NCBI RefSeq assembly: GCF_031143425.1
Contig: NC_090439.1
Span: forward strand, 643,871,465-643,935,464
DNA length: 64,000 nt
Direction: 5' to 3'
Source of the DNA: Pleurodeles waltl
Taxonomy: Eukaryota; Chordata; Amphibia; Caudata; Salamandridae
In this document: one piece after another, positions 1 through 12,139 of the stretch
Layout: each line of letters opens with the position of its first letter
Numbering within the stretch: the first letter of the stretch is position 1
Notes under the pieces: model-generated
What the model saw: the letters and a program-made list of their open reading frames with translations, nothing else
Databases searched by the model: none
What the model was told of the DNA's origin: nothing
Position numbers and translations under genes: made by a program

Positions 1-1550
1 GTTTGACTCTGAGCAAACTTTTTCCTTTTGTGTCTCTCTTTCGCGCTCATGCTCATTGCAGCCGTGGCGCTTTGAATCGGCTCTCTTATGTCAACTGTTT
101 TACTTTTTATTTTCAATTTATGTGGCAAGAAAAGTCCAGTTAGGAATTTACAACGCTAATAGCTCTAACTCGAGGAAACGCGAGACCCATTGCGTTGGAA
201 ATGGTTGTTAAACTCTTCTCTCTCTTCGAATCTTAAGTTCGCCTTAACCTTCTGGTACACATCTCCATCAAGCATTGCATATGTCAGAGTGTATGCTACG
301 CATGCTTGTTAATGAAACTTGAAACAGAAACTTGAGTCAGGAACAACATTCCAATATCTTTGTACTCCCAAACACAGACCTGCCAACTCAAACGAAGTCA
401 ACATGGGTCAAAAGATATCGGTCCCCTTCACATGGTCATGTGGTAAAGAGGCAATATCACACAGTGGCAGGGAAGGCAAGATGGAAACTACAGATGAACG
501 CAGCTGATGTCCATTAAGGGGTGTGAAAAAAACCTCAGGACGTCGACAGCAGCGACCCTTTGATTTTATCTTTGTTTTTTGGAGGGAAATAGGGGGATTG
601 GTGGAGTCAGAGTGCCTCTTAGGTAGTGTTTTTGTAGAAGACCCGGTCTCATCCTCACAAGGGGAAATATATTTTCAAACTGGCAGGTCTGCAATCATGG
701 AAAACCTATGTGTATTTGTTGTTTGTTTTGCATTCCTTTTGCCACCTCTTATCTTGGAAGTTTCAATTTTACTATTGCCTAAATGTTTTGATGCTTGTGA
801 CTCCTGACTGACATTTCCTCATTTTAACAGAATTCACTTTCTTTCCGGCAGTTATCATATTGCTGTTTTTACTATTGCCACTTTATCCTGAAGAAACACA
901 TCTCATACCAGGGTCTTAGTCTGCACATCTTTCAAGACTTGGCACCTTAGATGCTGCATAGTTGCAAGGAGGTGAGACCTAGTACTGATCATCTGCACTC
1001 TTAGGATGTCCCCTACCAACGGGGAAACCCTTTCTAGTTGATCTTCTAATGGTAAGACAATAGGATGATCGCCAGATCCTCCAGGGTGGAGAGGAATATT
1101 CGGGGCATGCTGGAGAAGAATGACAAAGACTGTATTAACAAACCACACATGACAGCCATGAGGCCTGTGGCAATGTGTGACACAGACCTAAAGACTAAAC
1201 AGTGCAAATGGATCAAGCATTGGCAAAGCCAGCAGAGCCCCCCTTTAAGAACTTTTGGCTTTGCCAATGATATTAGCCATGTTGTACAGTAGCACAGCTG
1301 CTATGCAGCATGGCCCAAAACAATATATATAAAAAAAGTTATGATGCAGTCGTCATGTCATTTTGCACAGATGCAAAAGCCTACACAATGATGCAAGATT
1401 TTGTTTCCTTTTAGAAACCAATCCACAATGGATTTGTAAAACAATAGCTGCACCAAATGGTCTTTTTTGATATTGGTGCTAATGTGCTTTTTTTGTAAAG
1501 ACACACAAAAGGCGAAGTGGGTTGTAAGTGAGGCCCTACGGAGGGAGGGA
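1..1550. other. Gene-free stretch, nothing recognised
   Basis: No coding, RNA or mobile feature could be supported here. Open frames are short (under 100 codons), lack family motifs and overlap each other on both strands. Composition is mixed, with short T-rich and A-rich runs. Confidence 0.5.
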
Positions 1551-1555
1551 TCGCA

Positions 1556-1950
1556 TTAGAGAAGGATGTGGGTGGGGGAGAGAAGAAGTGAGACACAATA
1601 GGGAAGCAAACTGACAGTGGATGGTGGGTGATGGGGAGCACAGAAACAATGGAGAATGGGCAGGTGAGGAAGCACATGGACAACAGAGAACTGGCAGGGA
1701 AGCACACAGACAGTGGGGGCAGATGGATTTATGGGAAAACATGCGTGCAATAGAGGCTGGGCGGGCAGATATGGGGAAAGAAATTGGCAAAGAAAGGTGG
1801 GTGGGGATGGAGAAATACACAGACAAAGAAGGGATGAGAAAGTAAGAATGGCAATGGAAGGTGGGCTGGCGGGGAGAAAGCAACAATGTAAAATGAGGGA
1901 GGGTGTGTGAGGGGTGAAACATATGGGTGAAAAAAGTGGAACACTAGGGA
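1556..1950 (+). repeat. Degenerate purine-rich tandem repeat
   Basis: The plus strand is strongly G+A biased for about 400 bases. It reads as loosely repeated units of roughly 30-40 bases, each carrying variants of a GGGAAGCACA start and a GACAGTGGG or GAACTGGCAGG middle; examples lie near 1600, 1636, 1668 and 1698. The minus strand is correspondingly pyrimidine-rich, which explains the long proline- and serine-rich open frames there. I read this as an old minisatellite rather than a gene. Units are too diverged to count with confidence. Confidence 0.5.
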
Positions 1951-2429
1951 GACAGCTGAAAAGTACACATGCTCTTGTAGAGTGCTTAAATTAAAAGAAA
2001 CATTTAGCGCCTAAAGAGAGCAGTGGAAGGACACAAGTAATGGGTCCACGCTCTAGGGTAGGGACAAACATCAAAACAGAAAGGAAAGCCCACAGAAGCT
2101 CACGAACAAGAAGCAATAAAGTCAACCAATGGTAAGCAATAGGTAGACTCTAAGCCCTTTGTAAGCTAACAATATGTTTTGCAACAAACAGTGGCTGCCC
2201 TATTTAAAAGGAAGCAACCTTCACCTAAATAGCCAAAATGCTGGGACATTTGAGGTCCAGCAGCAGGTCTCCCAAAGACCTCCAAGGGACAGATGACAGG
2301 ACAGCGGGTTCCCCTAAGGGTATAGATGCTTGAAGCAACTGAATCAGGCACCCATATGAACTGGTTTGGGGGATATGGAGCCAGAGTAGGAGAAGAGACA
2401 TGAAAAATCATTGCTATTGACCTCATTTA

Positions 2430-2586
2430 GGCCCATATTTATACTTTTTTAGCGCTGCATTTGAGCAATTTTTTGACGCAAAAACGGCGCAAACTTGCAC
2501 AATACAATTGTATTTTTGCAAGTTTACGCCTTTTTTGCGTCAAAAAGCAGCACAAATGCGGCGCTAAAAAAGTATAAATATGGGCC
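2430..2586. mobile_element. Harbinger-type fold-back MITE (ATATTTATAC family), 157 bp
   Basis: The element starts GGCCCATATTTATACTTTTT and ends with the reverse complement, and the whole 157 bp is close to one imperfect palindrome centred near 2510. It is flanked by TTA on both sides (2427-2429 and 2587-2589), a 3-bp target duplication of the TWA type known for PIF/Harbinger transposons. It has no coding capacity, so it would need a transposase from elsewhere. Two more copies of the same family lie at 11978 and 14734, and a larger relative at 42958. Confidence 0.85.
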
Positions 2587-2812
2587 TTAATATTAGGAAG
2601 AATGAAGCTAGAGACGGGCATAGTTGTGGGGTGGACTAATGCTACAAAGACATTTGTGTTATTCAATTGGTTTGCCTAAATGGGGTAATATTCTTTGAGG
2701 ATGTTGTTTGGTAGATCTCACGGAAGTGGTGGAGAAAAACTACTAATCTCTATAGGAAGAGAGAAGCAGCAAAAAAGCAATTCTTCCTACAAGTAGGGAA
2801 GACATGGTATGA

Positions 2813-3780
2813 ATGACACTAAGATGCCTTAGATTTAATGCCTCGGGCTTGACTGGAATTGTTCAGACTCTATTAACAATGGTTTCCTTGGCTGTTTTTT
2901 GCAGCAGGTTTGAGCAGAACAGGAGGAGTAGCTATTCTGCTGCTGCAATTCTGTTGCCCCCGAACAGAGGACAGGATCTGTGCCTGAAAGCAGTGACAGA
3001 TGATATTCTTGAAATCTTGCAAGGTCATTTGATAATTGGTGGGGATCTTTACTTAGTAATGGCTAGCTTGAAGCATTGGTCAGCCCTTCACAGTGGTCAA
3101 GCTAGAACCATGTCCTAAAGCAGTAGAGGCTGGCTGGAAGATATGGGCCTTGTAGTCTTCTGGAGGTTACAACCCGCAGGGGTAGAGTGATTACATACAT
3201 TATTGTACAGTGCACCAAACCAATGTAAGACTGGAGCTGTTTTTGTTCTGGATATCACTGACATCAAGGTTAAAGATTTGAACATAGGACAGATTGCTTT
3301 GTCGGGTCATGATCTGAATTTCATAAGTGTTCAGACACAGCAGGGCTGCCTAGAGATAGCACTGGAGCCTGAACAACCCTATGTTATATTTAGATATGGT
3401 AGGGGAAGAAAATACTATCTCACTGAGAATTACATTAAGATTATGGTAATGCAGACTCTGGAAGGCCCTTAAGGCAGTTATAAGAGGAAGGTTGATAGTG
3501 ACAGCAGCAAAACAAAACAAGGACAGTGCAGAAGCTAGGGAGTAGGGAGCAAAACATCCTTTACCACCTTTTGTAATAACCTATAACAAGAAGACACATC
3601 TCAAGCTCTGGGTGCAGAATCATGCATAAAGATCATCCAAGTTCAGAAAATCTCCAAGGAACAGGAATCCTCACTAGATACACCCATAGAAACAGAAAAC
3701 GTGGGATGTGCCATTGAGGAACTGTAGAGAGGGAAGGTCCCAGGGCCGGATGGTGTTACAGCTATTACAGGAGTTACAGA
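2813..3780 (+). pseudogene. L1 ORF2 endonuclease domain, decayed
   Basis: The first open segment (2813-3118) ends with HLIIGGDLYLV, matching the GGDFN block of the apurinic-like endonuclease of L1 elements, with Asn replaced. The next open segment (3203-3472) contains DIKVKDLNIGQIALSGHDLN, which corresponds to the late endonuclease block around SDH, here SGHD. Downstream, a stretch reading as LKAVIRGRLI-like and AAAKQNKD-like residues, after frame changes, matches the linker to the reverse transcriptase. The segment near 3740 gives GPDGV. In L1 this enzyme nicks target DNA for target-primed reverse transcription. The broken frames and altered catalytic-block residues mean it is inactive. Confidence 0.65.
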
Positions 3781-3784
3781 ATAA

Positions 3785-4500
3785 GATGTGATTTTGTGCC
3801 TACAGTTGCGATTTAGAACCTGGGACCTAGGTTTGAATTCTGACCTCAGCACTTGGTTCGACAGTGTGTGATTTTGGTTAAATCACATAGACCCTCATTA
3901 CGATCGCCAAGATCTGCGCTGGCGGTCAATAAATGACCGCCAGCACGACTACCCCCCCTCCCCGCCATATAATGTTTACCCTGCTGGGCCGGCGGGGAAA
4001 AGGGCTGTAACATTGACAGCGGCTCCAAATGGAGTAGCACCCCTCGCGCAGATCACTGCCCGTAAATCGGGCAGTGACCTGCGCGATAGGGGACTGCACG
4101 GGGACCCCCGGAGCACTCAGTCCGGCAGCCTTTCTCTGGCGGGGGACCCTGCCAGGGAAAGGCTGGTGGCAAAAGGGATCATTATCCGAGGCGCTGCACT
4201 GTCGGAAAATGATTCCCTCCACCGTCAGGCTGCCTGTCGGCGGCAGCCTGGCGGTGGAGGAGGGACGCTTTAGGCGGCCCTCACTGTGTCCATAATATGG
4301 CGGTTTAGACCGCCATGCCGGTGGCGGTCCTTGCCCCCACCACCGGCATGGCGGTCTGAACCGCCGGGGTTCATAATGACCCCCTTAATCTCCCTGTGAC
4401 TAAAAATGTGCTGTGCATTTGTGTACTTCTCACTTTAGGTACATGATCACAAGATTGTACTCCAAACCCTGTCTATTGTAAAGTGTTCCATTACTTCCTA
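3785..4500 (+). mobile_element. tRNA-derived SINE (MIR/CORE-like), split by a MITE
   Basis: The left half (about 3785-3886) contains GGTTTGAATTC near 3831, close to the RNA polymerase III B-box GGTTCGANNCC. It then has GATTTTGGTTAAATCAC, resembling the core of MIR-type SINEs. The right half resumes at 4385 with TTAATCTCCCTGTGAC, which continues that core in the expected order (compare the MIR stretch CACTTAACCTCTCTGTG). Between the halves sits the serial-hairpin MITE 3890-4384. The outer boundaries are estimates, because L1 coding similarity stops near 3780 and resumes near 4640. The exact SINE family is not identified. Confidence 0.5.
3890..4384. mobile_element. Serial-hairpin MITE, copy 1 (GGGCCTCATTATGA family)
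   Basis: The ends are diverged forms of GGGCCTCATTATGA: GACCCTCATTACGA at the left and, reverse-complemented, GGGGGTCATTATGA at the right. The interior is a chain of separate palindromes. Examples are 3918-3944 (11-bp arms GCTGGCGGTCA), 4054-4076 (arms CACTGCCCG), a CCAGCCTTTC/GAAAGGCTGG hairpin near 4128-4167, one near 4216-4260 and a large nested one near 4298-4365. The flanking triplets are ATA (3887-3889) and TTA (4385-4387). The surrounding SINE core expects a single TTA there, so the insertion duplicated TTA and one copy later mutated. This supports a Harbinger-type origin. There is no coding capacity. Confidence 0.75.
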
Positions 4501-4639
4501 GCTAGGTTACCAATCCATGCATACATACATGTGGTTATATTTTAAGACTTTCTGCCACATATTGTCCTGGCATCAACTCAGGTATATATCCTTTCGGGAA
4601 ACTGGTATTATCATGCTCACTATGAGAGAGGCCTGAGTG

Positions 4640-5330
4640 ATAGTGATTCTGAAGCCAAGGAAAGATTCCTTGCAGTGCACTGCTTATCAACCCATTTCAG
4701 CTCGATTTTACCAGTATTGATCAACTTTGATCAGTCTGGATTTATATACGGTAGAAGACACAAGGATAACACTAAAACTAATTGTTCACCTGCTAGGTAA
4801 TATTCATAGAACTCACACAAAAGTATTTCTGTTCTCAGTAGACACTGAAAAAGCGTTTAACAATGTGGACTGGTGCTTTTTACATCAAACATTTGACACC
4901 TGTGACTTTGGCTCTATCTTTTGTGCCTGAACCGTGCCAGGGTATAAGACTCCAAGAGTCACAGTGAGAGTCAATAGCTACTCATCAAGTTATTTTGGTA
5001 TTCTGTGGCGCACAAATGACAGGGATGGCCTCAGCTGCCTCTTTTGTTTGCCTTGATGATGGAGCTCTTTGTGGAACCGATTCATCAGAATTAAATAAGA
5101 GTGATGCAGTTAGACAAAGCTATGTTCAAAATCTCGATGTATGCAGATCATGATTCTTTAGTGGACCCAAGGTATTTGGGAACTGTGGAAATTGTTAGTA
5201 AGATAGCAGCTGGAAAAATGAATCCACTGCCAAAAACAATTACATTTATTTCAATTGCTTCCAATTCCCTTGGCTGTGATGAAACCTCAATAAATTCTGT
5301 TAGATTTATGGGCTGATAAGGAACATCATC
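4640..5330 (+). pseudogene. L1 ORF2 reverse transcriptase domain, decayed
   Basis: A stretch near 4640-4710 reads as ILKPRKDSLQCTAYQPIS, the early L1 reverse-transcriptase block (PKPGKD...YRPISLLN). It is followed by FDQSGFIYGRRHKDNT and then FSVDTEKAFNNVDW near 4835, which match the DQxGF and DAEKAFDxVxW blocks. After a gap, SMYADHDSLV at about 5134 is the catalytic YADD block with the second Asp changed to His. The enzyme would copy LINE RNA into DNA at the target. The lost catalytic Asp and the frame breaks show it is non-functional. Confidence 0.7.
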
Positions 5331-5959
5331 TGAAGAAGGGACTCCTGTATAAGTTATGAGATGGTCTGTGTATTAGGATATTTCCAAGTTACACAGCTAC
5401 AATATGTGATGGAATGGAGAAAGCTGGAGACAGAGAAATAATGGGGCTACGCTACTCAGGTGATTGCCAGTAACCACATCAGGAAAATCCTATGGCCGGT
5501 ATAGATTACAGGTCATGAGGTCTGTATTTGTCTCTCGTTATGAGAGCTATGCCAGAGGCTTAAAATAGAGTAGGAGTGAAAGTGTCTCTTACAACCATCC
5601 TATCGCTGCCCACTTCTAGTCTACACAAACCTGACTTCTTCCAGGACTTCAGAAGGAGATGTTTGCCGAGGGGCAAGAGAAGGGATGCACAAGGCTTGAG
5701 ACCTGTCAATGAGATGCGTATCAAGACATTTGGATCACTCAAACTATATTTTGGCATCAAAGAAAAAGATAGGTACTAATATTGCCAGATTCAACACTGG
5801 CACTCCACCCAGCAATAAAACAATATGGGAAAAGAAGCCTAATTGAGTTGACTCCTTCTAAAGAAGGGTAATAAGGAAATTGTCTCAGGCCTTTATACAT
5901 TATTGGAACCTATCAGCAGGGTGATGAACTTGATGGGTAAGAAAAGGTGCAAAAAGAGT

Positions 5960-6300
5960 TTAGTCACACATTGTGCAAGAAAGAATCAGAAAACACGAGG
6001 GACAGCAGACCATCTTGATTAGGTGCGCGACAGGTAGCAAAGCCATGGCTACAGTGACACTTATTAGTATTATACCCCAAAAAAGCCTCATGATTGGGAA
6101 AAGAGGCCTACAGAGAAGGAAGTTTTGGACAGGCTGTGGCAACAGAGGCACCCTAACAAATATACTGTGGCACTACCATTTCCTTCAGAAATCCTGGAAG
6201 GAGGTAACAGATGAGATAGATCACATGTTTGATATAATGATCTCCAGACTCCCGGCCTTTGGGATCCTGGATCTCCCCAATGGCCAAACATTCTAGTTGT
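5960..6300 (+). pseudogene. L1 ORF2 C-terminal region, decayed
   Basis: The open segment 5973-6296 includes LWHYHFLQKSWKEVTDEIDH, which has the spacing of the L1 C-terminal block (xxWxCPxxxxFWxxVxxxI). It lies about 650 bases after the YADD-like block and in the same orientation, as expected. Its role in L1 is not well defined, though the block often carries a cysteine motif. The function is lost here because the surrounding frame is broken. Confidence 0.55.
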
Positions 6301-6309
6301 GTTATCTTG

Positions 6310-9300
6310 GGGGTAAACAACTGGTGATGTTGCAATTTGCAGGAAATCAAGCTATCACATCACTGTAGGGAAAACTAGGGCACCAACGTCATCACTTACA
6401 GGAAATGATGGGGATGAATCAGACTGGCGTATTTAACCTCAGAATTTAGGGAGTTGTGATGCTCTAGAAATCTTAGAGTCTTAAGAATTATCCTGTTACA
6501 TACATGTAGTTTACATCATATTAGTGGAAGCATAGAGTGAGGCTGATTGGAGTGACGCAATAAGCCAGAGAGGAATGGAACTAAACATTTATGTTCAGCA
6601 AGACTGACGTGATACTTGTTGGATTGACTCAACCACTGTTGGTTTTAAAGAGAAATAGCTAACGTTTGTTCTTCAAACTTCATGAAGGTAAATGTGTGAA
6701 TAAGTGAATGCAGGACCTAACTTGTTTTTTAGTGCTTCCTTCTTGGAGATTAATTTACGTGTTATTAAGGGAGTTGTATGGCAGTTGAATACTAGGGTGT
6801 AAGCACTAAATCTGATACAACCTTATAATATATAATAGTGTGCTGGGGTATAACCATTTCTGCCAAAGGTGTTGGGTTTCAACACTGGTCTCTTGTTGTG
6901 TCATTCACATTTGTCTTCCACCCACTACAGAATACAGAATGGGGTAGTGGATGAATGCACTTCATACAATGTGTGCTGCTTAAAACCAAAAATATATTTT
7001 TGATTTTAACCAATGTTTTTTTGTTAGATTAACAAGGGCCCAGAAGCTTCCCTGATAAAGTTTTACAAAAACTATGACAAAATAAAACAAACAGTGACAA
7101 AGCCTTAAAGTTGGCAGCCTGAGCCTAAACTATTGCTTTTGCCAATGTTTTGTGAGCCTGCTGTGGTGCCACAAGTTGCTAAGTACCTTGCTGATTTTTT
7201 CCATGATCATCAAGTATTTCAAGGGCCTAGGTATTGATCCGATTGAGGTTCTACTTCACTCCAGTGTTCCTGCTTGAAATATGTACTTTTTCTAGCAAAT
7301 GTGTCTGAATGACACACAGATTTGCATGAAGTTACATAAGGATGTAAGGGGCTAAGACCAACTCGCACCCTCAAACTGCCTTGTCCATAAGCAGACCTGG
7401 AAGTTGCTGAATGTCAACAACTGGATGCTGAGAAGGTTTGTTGACTACCCTTCTAGATTGCCTGATGAAAGGATGGCTGCTCCCAAAAGCCACAGTGCCA
7501 CGCTGCACATAATAATATTAGCAAAATGTGTCATGTGTTTCTTTAAGGGTTCACAGTTAAGAGGAAAACTCCTTTAGGTGGAAAAAAAAAACTTTTTTTT
7601 AATCTGGTAATTCTTGAGTGAAGATGAGGGTTGCAATGGAGAAATCACCAAGGCACCTACTGACATCAGGAAGTACAAAAGAGCCAAGAGAAGTTTTCAA
7701 AAGGATCAATCCTATCTGCTTGAAGCAAAAATCAGGGACAAAAATAGTAGCAAAGGTGAAGATATCGATGAAAAAAGTAGGCTACAAAATACACTGCAAA
7801 ACATATTACACTCGAAAAGCTTCCTTCATATATGCTTTGAACAGGAGCCAACAATACATAAAAAGATGTGTCAATATTTTGAATTGAGAGATTCAGATAT
7901 TCTCCTTCTGACAGGCCGCCGTCTTGGAAAGGGCTACTTATAAGGTTTGCTTCTTCCCTTTCCAACAGCTCTTGCTGTTCCTTCCACAATGAAAAAGAAA
8001 CCCGATTGGACACAATGCATGCCGGGTAGAATTTTCAAGTCCTGCTGCCTCCCTTTGCACGTTGGGTTGTGCGCGACCCAAAGGTCACAGAAGCACCAGA
8101 ATGACTGAGGCTTCAAGGAATCTCATCAGCCGTCTTAGCACAGCATCTTGAACTGTGTTAATAACAGGGAACATATTCAACCCTTCTTCTCCTCCAGAAC
8201 CGAAGCAGTATCAGGTGAGCTCTTTGGTACTGTCCAACAGACAGATAACAGTTTGAATCTAACACTGAACTAGTTGTGCTCCGATTCTTCAAAGAGGGAG
8301 AGCCTCATACTAAACCCAGTGATTCCTTCTTCCCGAAGCAAGACATCCACAAACGGGGAGTTCTTGTCAATGCCAATCCTCATTTGTACCATGTCAGTGC
8401 TTTTCCTCTGTTTCTTTTAGGCTGTACAGATGTTTCTCCAAACACTGCAATGTTTGTTCTTGGTCCCAGTGGTCATAACATCCCTCTTGAACTACTGCAA
8501 GAATGGCTATATGGGATCCACAACTCAAAATATTATCAAAAATCAATAAAGTCAAAAACTTTGCAGTGAGGCCAATCCTCAGCTTCAATCATTCCGATCC
8601 AGCAGCTAGGAAATCCCCAACGATAGGGCAGGAGTGACCATTGTGCCATTTCCCTGGTAGGCTGCAGGGTAGGAGGGCTGCTTTCATAGCAAGATGGGCT
8701 GCCACAACCCAACCACAACCACGTGGCTCCCATCTAACTCCAGCTTCCTGCAGTCTTGGGCGGTTTTGAACATTTTTCCCAGGGTAGGTTTTGGTTTACA
8801 GGTTGGATCTGTCCAACAGGGCCCAAATGTGTTGGCCCTCCACAAACCTTCCTGCAAGTGACTTAGGTGAAGATCCGTGAACACCCAAGATCTACCTTCT
8901 AGAACCCCCCTTAGCCCCTACCGAGGCTCAAAGCTACAAGAAGTTGAAAAGCGCTCCATAATAAACCTCTCTGTACCGCTCGGTCTATTGACTTCCTAAC
9001 CTCCTGGTTAACAACATCAGATGTGATTTGGCCCACAAAACTTGATGATTTTCAATCTCTCATACACATACTCCTGTCTCCTAAAGTTTCTTTAGCTATT
9101 CGGTGTGGTATCGCAGTGGTAATGTCAAATGTGAAAAATAAAACGAGAGAATAGGGGACGGAGTCAACTCAGTAGGGCTGTTCTTCCTCATAATTGTTCA
9201 TAAATAGCTTTTGTTGGAAACGTGACAGAATAACTTGCATTTTCTATGAATTGTTAAGTTGCCTTATCCTTTTAGTACGCATTGATATAAAAGATTCTTT

Positions 9301-11140
9301 AAAAATACTTTTGCTATAAAGTTTTTCTCATCATTGAACAGTTAACGCATCAATTAATTATGTTCTGTTTTTAATTAGTTAAACCACCTTTCCTGTTTAA
9401 AGTTTTAAAATAGTTTCCTCGTCTACATGCCAGCGTCACCCCGCCAGAAAGGCACAGCTGAAATATTGTACATCTCTACCGAAGTTAATAAAACAATTAC
9501 ATTATGTATTCAAAGTACGAAACATGAAACGGAGAAAGTGAAAATTGATACTTACATGAATAATGGAAGATCCAGTCATTTAAGCATTGTGCATTTCTCG
9601 CAGAAGAGAGGTGCAGATGTTGCGGGACACAGTTGGAAAAAGACAGTATCTACTACCAGGGTTGGAGTGAAGAGCTTTGGCATGAAGAGTCTTGTCACAG
9701 AGGGCTTCAGAGTGTACTATGCTGCCCCCCTCCAAATGACCAGGACCCTATACTTTGGGGTAGATATTATGAAACTCAACAAGGTAGCTCTTAAAAGTTA
9801 ACAGAATTCATTTTTAATCATTATAACAACCCATGCATTAATGTTTGGCTCATGTTATGCCTATTAGCCACATAAGATAGACAAGTATTGTTTATGAACA
9901 AATAGTTATTTATCCTTTGAATGAACTGAATCTCTGCTCTCATGCTGGGTATTTCTGGTACTCATTTTTCAGGCCTGGTGTTAGCAAAAACCAGCCAGCC
10001 TTCCATCCACTGGTTTGTTATTGTGTCATTCACGTTTCACATTTATCTTCCACCCACAACAGCATAAACTTGGTTAGATCACTTTAGCCATTGGCTAACT
10101 TCTGTGTGAGTAACCACATTCTGCTCTTTCTCAAGGAGCACATACACACACAAAGTACAAAGTAGTTCTCTCCATACTTGACCCACAGTCCTGGTTTCCC
10201 ACCCCCTGCTTTCTTTGCTAACGGCTAGCTCAAGTTGTTGACCATCCATAGCATGCACCATTATTCACGCAAAAAGGCAGGTATTTACATTACAAAGAAT
10301 AGTACAGGCGAAATGCTCCAGAGGACACAAGATGAGTGGAAAGAGACCCCACACATGTTGTCTGGAGGGCATACACCCTTATCCTATCCAGGAGCTTGCC
10401 CACCATTAACACAATCCCTAAATGCCACGTTTATTTCCCATCTCGTTGTCTCTATGATGCTGCCGCCTAGAGAGAATCTTTTAATGGAAGAGGATTCCAT
10501 GTGGCATTTGAAGATACCATCCCTATTGGTGAAGCAGCTCACATGTCATCTCAGATGTCATTTAGATCATAGTCTGTGATAACACATCAATCATAACAGC
10601 TATCTGGCCCCTCTTGCTACCCTTTGAGTCTAAAGTGCCTCAAAATACATTTTCGGTGCCCTACAAATGTGTCAGGCCTATTTGTGACACTATTCCAACT
10701 CTCCCTTTTAAACATTTGTACCTAATTTGAGCTCTGCAACTAATGATCACTTTGTCATTTTACTGAAATAGTACTCAGTATTTTAGCGATTTTTATTTTG
10801 TAATTGATGTTGCTTTTTGAGTTGTTTCGTGGTTATGAATCAAATATTACAACTCTCCCCTGCAGTGCATCCCACACCATACGTCTACACTCTCTAATTC
10901 AAGAACTCCAACTGTTAAACACCATTTCCAATGCTGAATTCCACATTCATTAATGATTACATATTAAAACAGTTCAATCCTACTTCACGCAAAGGGTCAC
11001 CTCGAATTGAAGGCACAGCAGAACAAGAGCTGGATCAATCATTACTTACATTCAATAATCTTATTCGAAAAGACAGTTTGCAGCATAAACCACCTAAATA
11101 GTACAGATGAGTTGTAAAATGATACTGCCAGTGTAGACAG
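6310..11140. other. Gene-poor stretch with one short dispersed repeat
   Basis: No family could be assigned to the open frames at 7614-7943 or 9427-9801. A segment of about 40 bases is shared between 6893-6932 and 10015-10064. Both copies carry TTGTGTCATTCAC followed by ATCTTCCACCCAC or GTCTTCCACCCAC, and the second has about seven extra bases between the two blocks. It may be two ends of one old repeat. Nothing else recognisable was seen. Confidence 0.4.
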
Positions 11141-11143
11141 AAG

Positions 11144-11486
11144 CAGTGCTTAATTTGAGCTGGTGGTTTCTGGTACTCAGCACCAGAACTTAATTGTCAA
11201 CACCAGCACATATGATAGTCTGCCACATGGTGGCGCTGTTTGTCTACTTTATAGATGAGCACAACAGTAGTTTATTAAAATACATTAAAAACAACTAATT
11301 CCTTTCCCCTAGCTTTGGGGGCCTGGAATAGTCTGAATTGTAACACTTGTAGGAGTGTGATGGTCAGTAGTTGTGATCGTGCTGTCATCGCCAGCGCTGC
11401 CAGGGGCAGTAGGTTTCAGAAGCTGCAGTGACCTCCTGATGAGGGTCCTGGTGCTTAGTTATTTATTTTTTACAAGGTAAGCACTA
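11144..11486. mobile_element. hAT-type MITE (CAGTGCTTAATTTGAGC family), old copy
   Basis: The left end CAGTGCTTAATTTGAGC matches the terminal inverted repeat of the better copy at 20422-20724. The right end is a diverged form reading AAGGTAAGCACTA near 11475-11486. The 8-bp flanks GACAGAAG (11136-11143) and GTCAGAAA (11487-11494) agree at six positions, as an aged hAT target duplication could. There is no coding capacity. The right boundary is the weakest part of this call. Confidence 0.5.
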
Positions 11487-11977
11487 GTCAGAAATAAGTG
11501 TTCTAAAAACAGACAACGATAAGCTGTATTTTCCACCAACACCGCTACTCTCCCTCTTTTTTCCTACCTAGCTCATCTTTCTCTCTTTACCTCACAACAT
11601 TCTCAACTTCACCTTTCTCTCAACCTCATCTATATAGCCATTCTCCTTCTACTGCCCTCCTGTGTCTCACCCCCTCACATATGTCTTACTCAGCAGAGCC
11701 GAGGTCAGAGGAAGAGAATAAAGGAGAAAAATACCAAGTTTCAACCGATAGAATCATAGAATCGTGAAAATCTTCCAAGTAGTGCACTGATTTTCCCTGT
11801 TGTGAAGATGTCAGTTATAAAGGGGGATTTGTTTGTGATAATGAATATGTAGCACATAATGCTAAAAATGTAAGCATTAGGTCTAATTTTTTAAAAATGC
11901 ACTAGTGACAAACTATCCACAAGTTAACATTACCACGTCTTTCCTACAATTAGAGGAACAGGCTTGTTAGACACTGA

Positions 11978-12132
11978 GGCCCATATTTATACTTTTTTAG
12001 CGCTGCATTTGCGGTATTTTTTTACGCAAAAGCGGCGCAAATATTCAAAATACAATTGTATTTTGTAAGTTTGCACCGTTTTTGCATCAAAAAGTGGCAC
12101 AAATTGGGCGCTAAAAAAGTATAAATATAGGC
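11978..12132. mobile_element. Harbinger-type fold-back MITE, second copy
   Basis: It starts GGCCCATATTTATACTTTTT and ends near TATAAATATAGGC, with the same near-full-length palindromic body as 2430-2586. Matching interior segments include GCGCTGCATTTG, ACGCAAAAGCGGCGCAAAT and a central ACAATTGTATTTTG. The right terminus has changed (ATAGGC instead of ATGGGCC), and no clean target duplication is visible (TGA left, TTT right). It is non-coding. Confidence 0.8.
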
Positions 12133-12139
12133 TTTTCAG

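Larger units (their letters stand above)
2690..6310 (+). mobile_element. L1-clade LINE remnant, copy 1 (interrupted)
   Basis: Reading the plus strand across several frames gives the order expected for an L1 ORF2. There is an endonuclease part (about 2813-3500), the region leading to the reverse transcriptase with a PGPDG-like motif near 3742, the reverse transcriptase (about 4640-5330) and a C-terminal part (about 5960-6296). A SINE and a MITE interrupt it between about 3785 and 4500. Frames shift and stop many times, so it is long dead. The 5' end with ORF1 is not recognisable, and the 3' end is approximate because no poly-A tail or target duplication was found. Confidence 0.7.

Noticed and set aside
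3785..3890. tRNA gene suggested by a B-box-like GGTTTGAATTC
   Set aside because: No cloverleaf can be drawn and the following sequence is a SINE core, so it is a SINE head.
7614..7943. 109-codon plus-strand frame, Lys/Ser/Glu-rich
   Set aside because: A second frame of similar length overlaps it, no motif was recognised and no splice-site pair was seen.
9427..9801. 124-codon plus-strand frame starting with ATG
   Set aside because: No family motif; length is within what chance gives in 64 kb.
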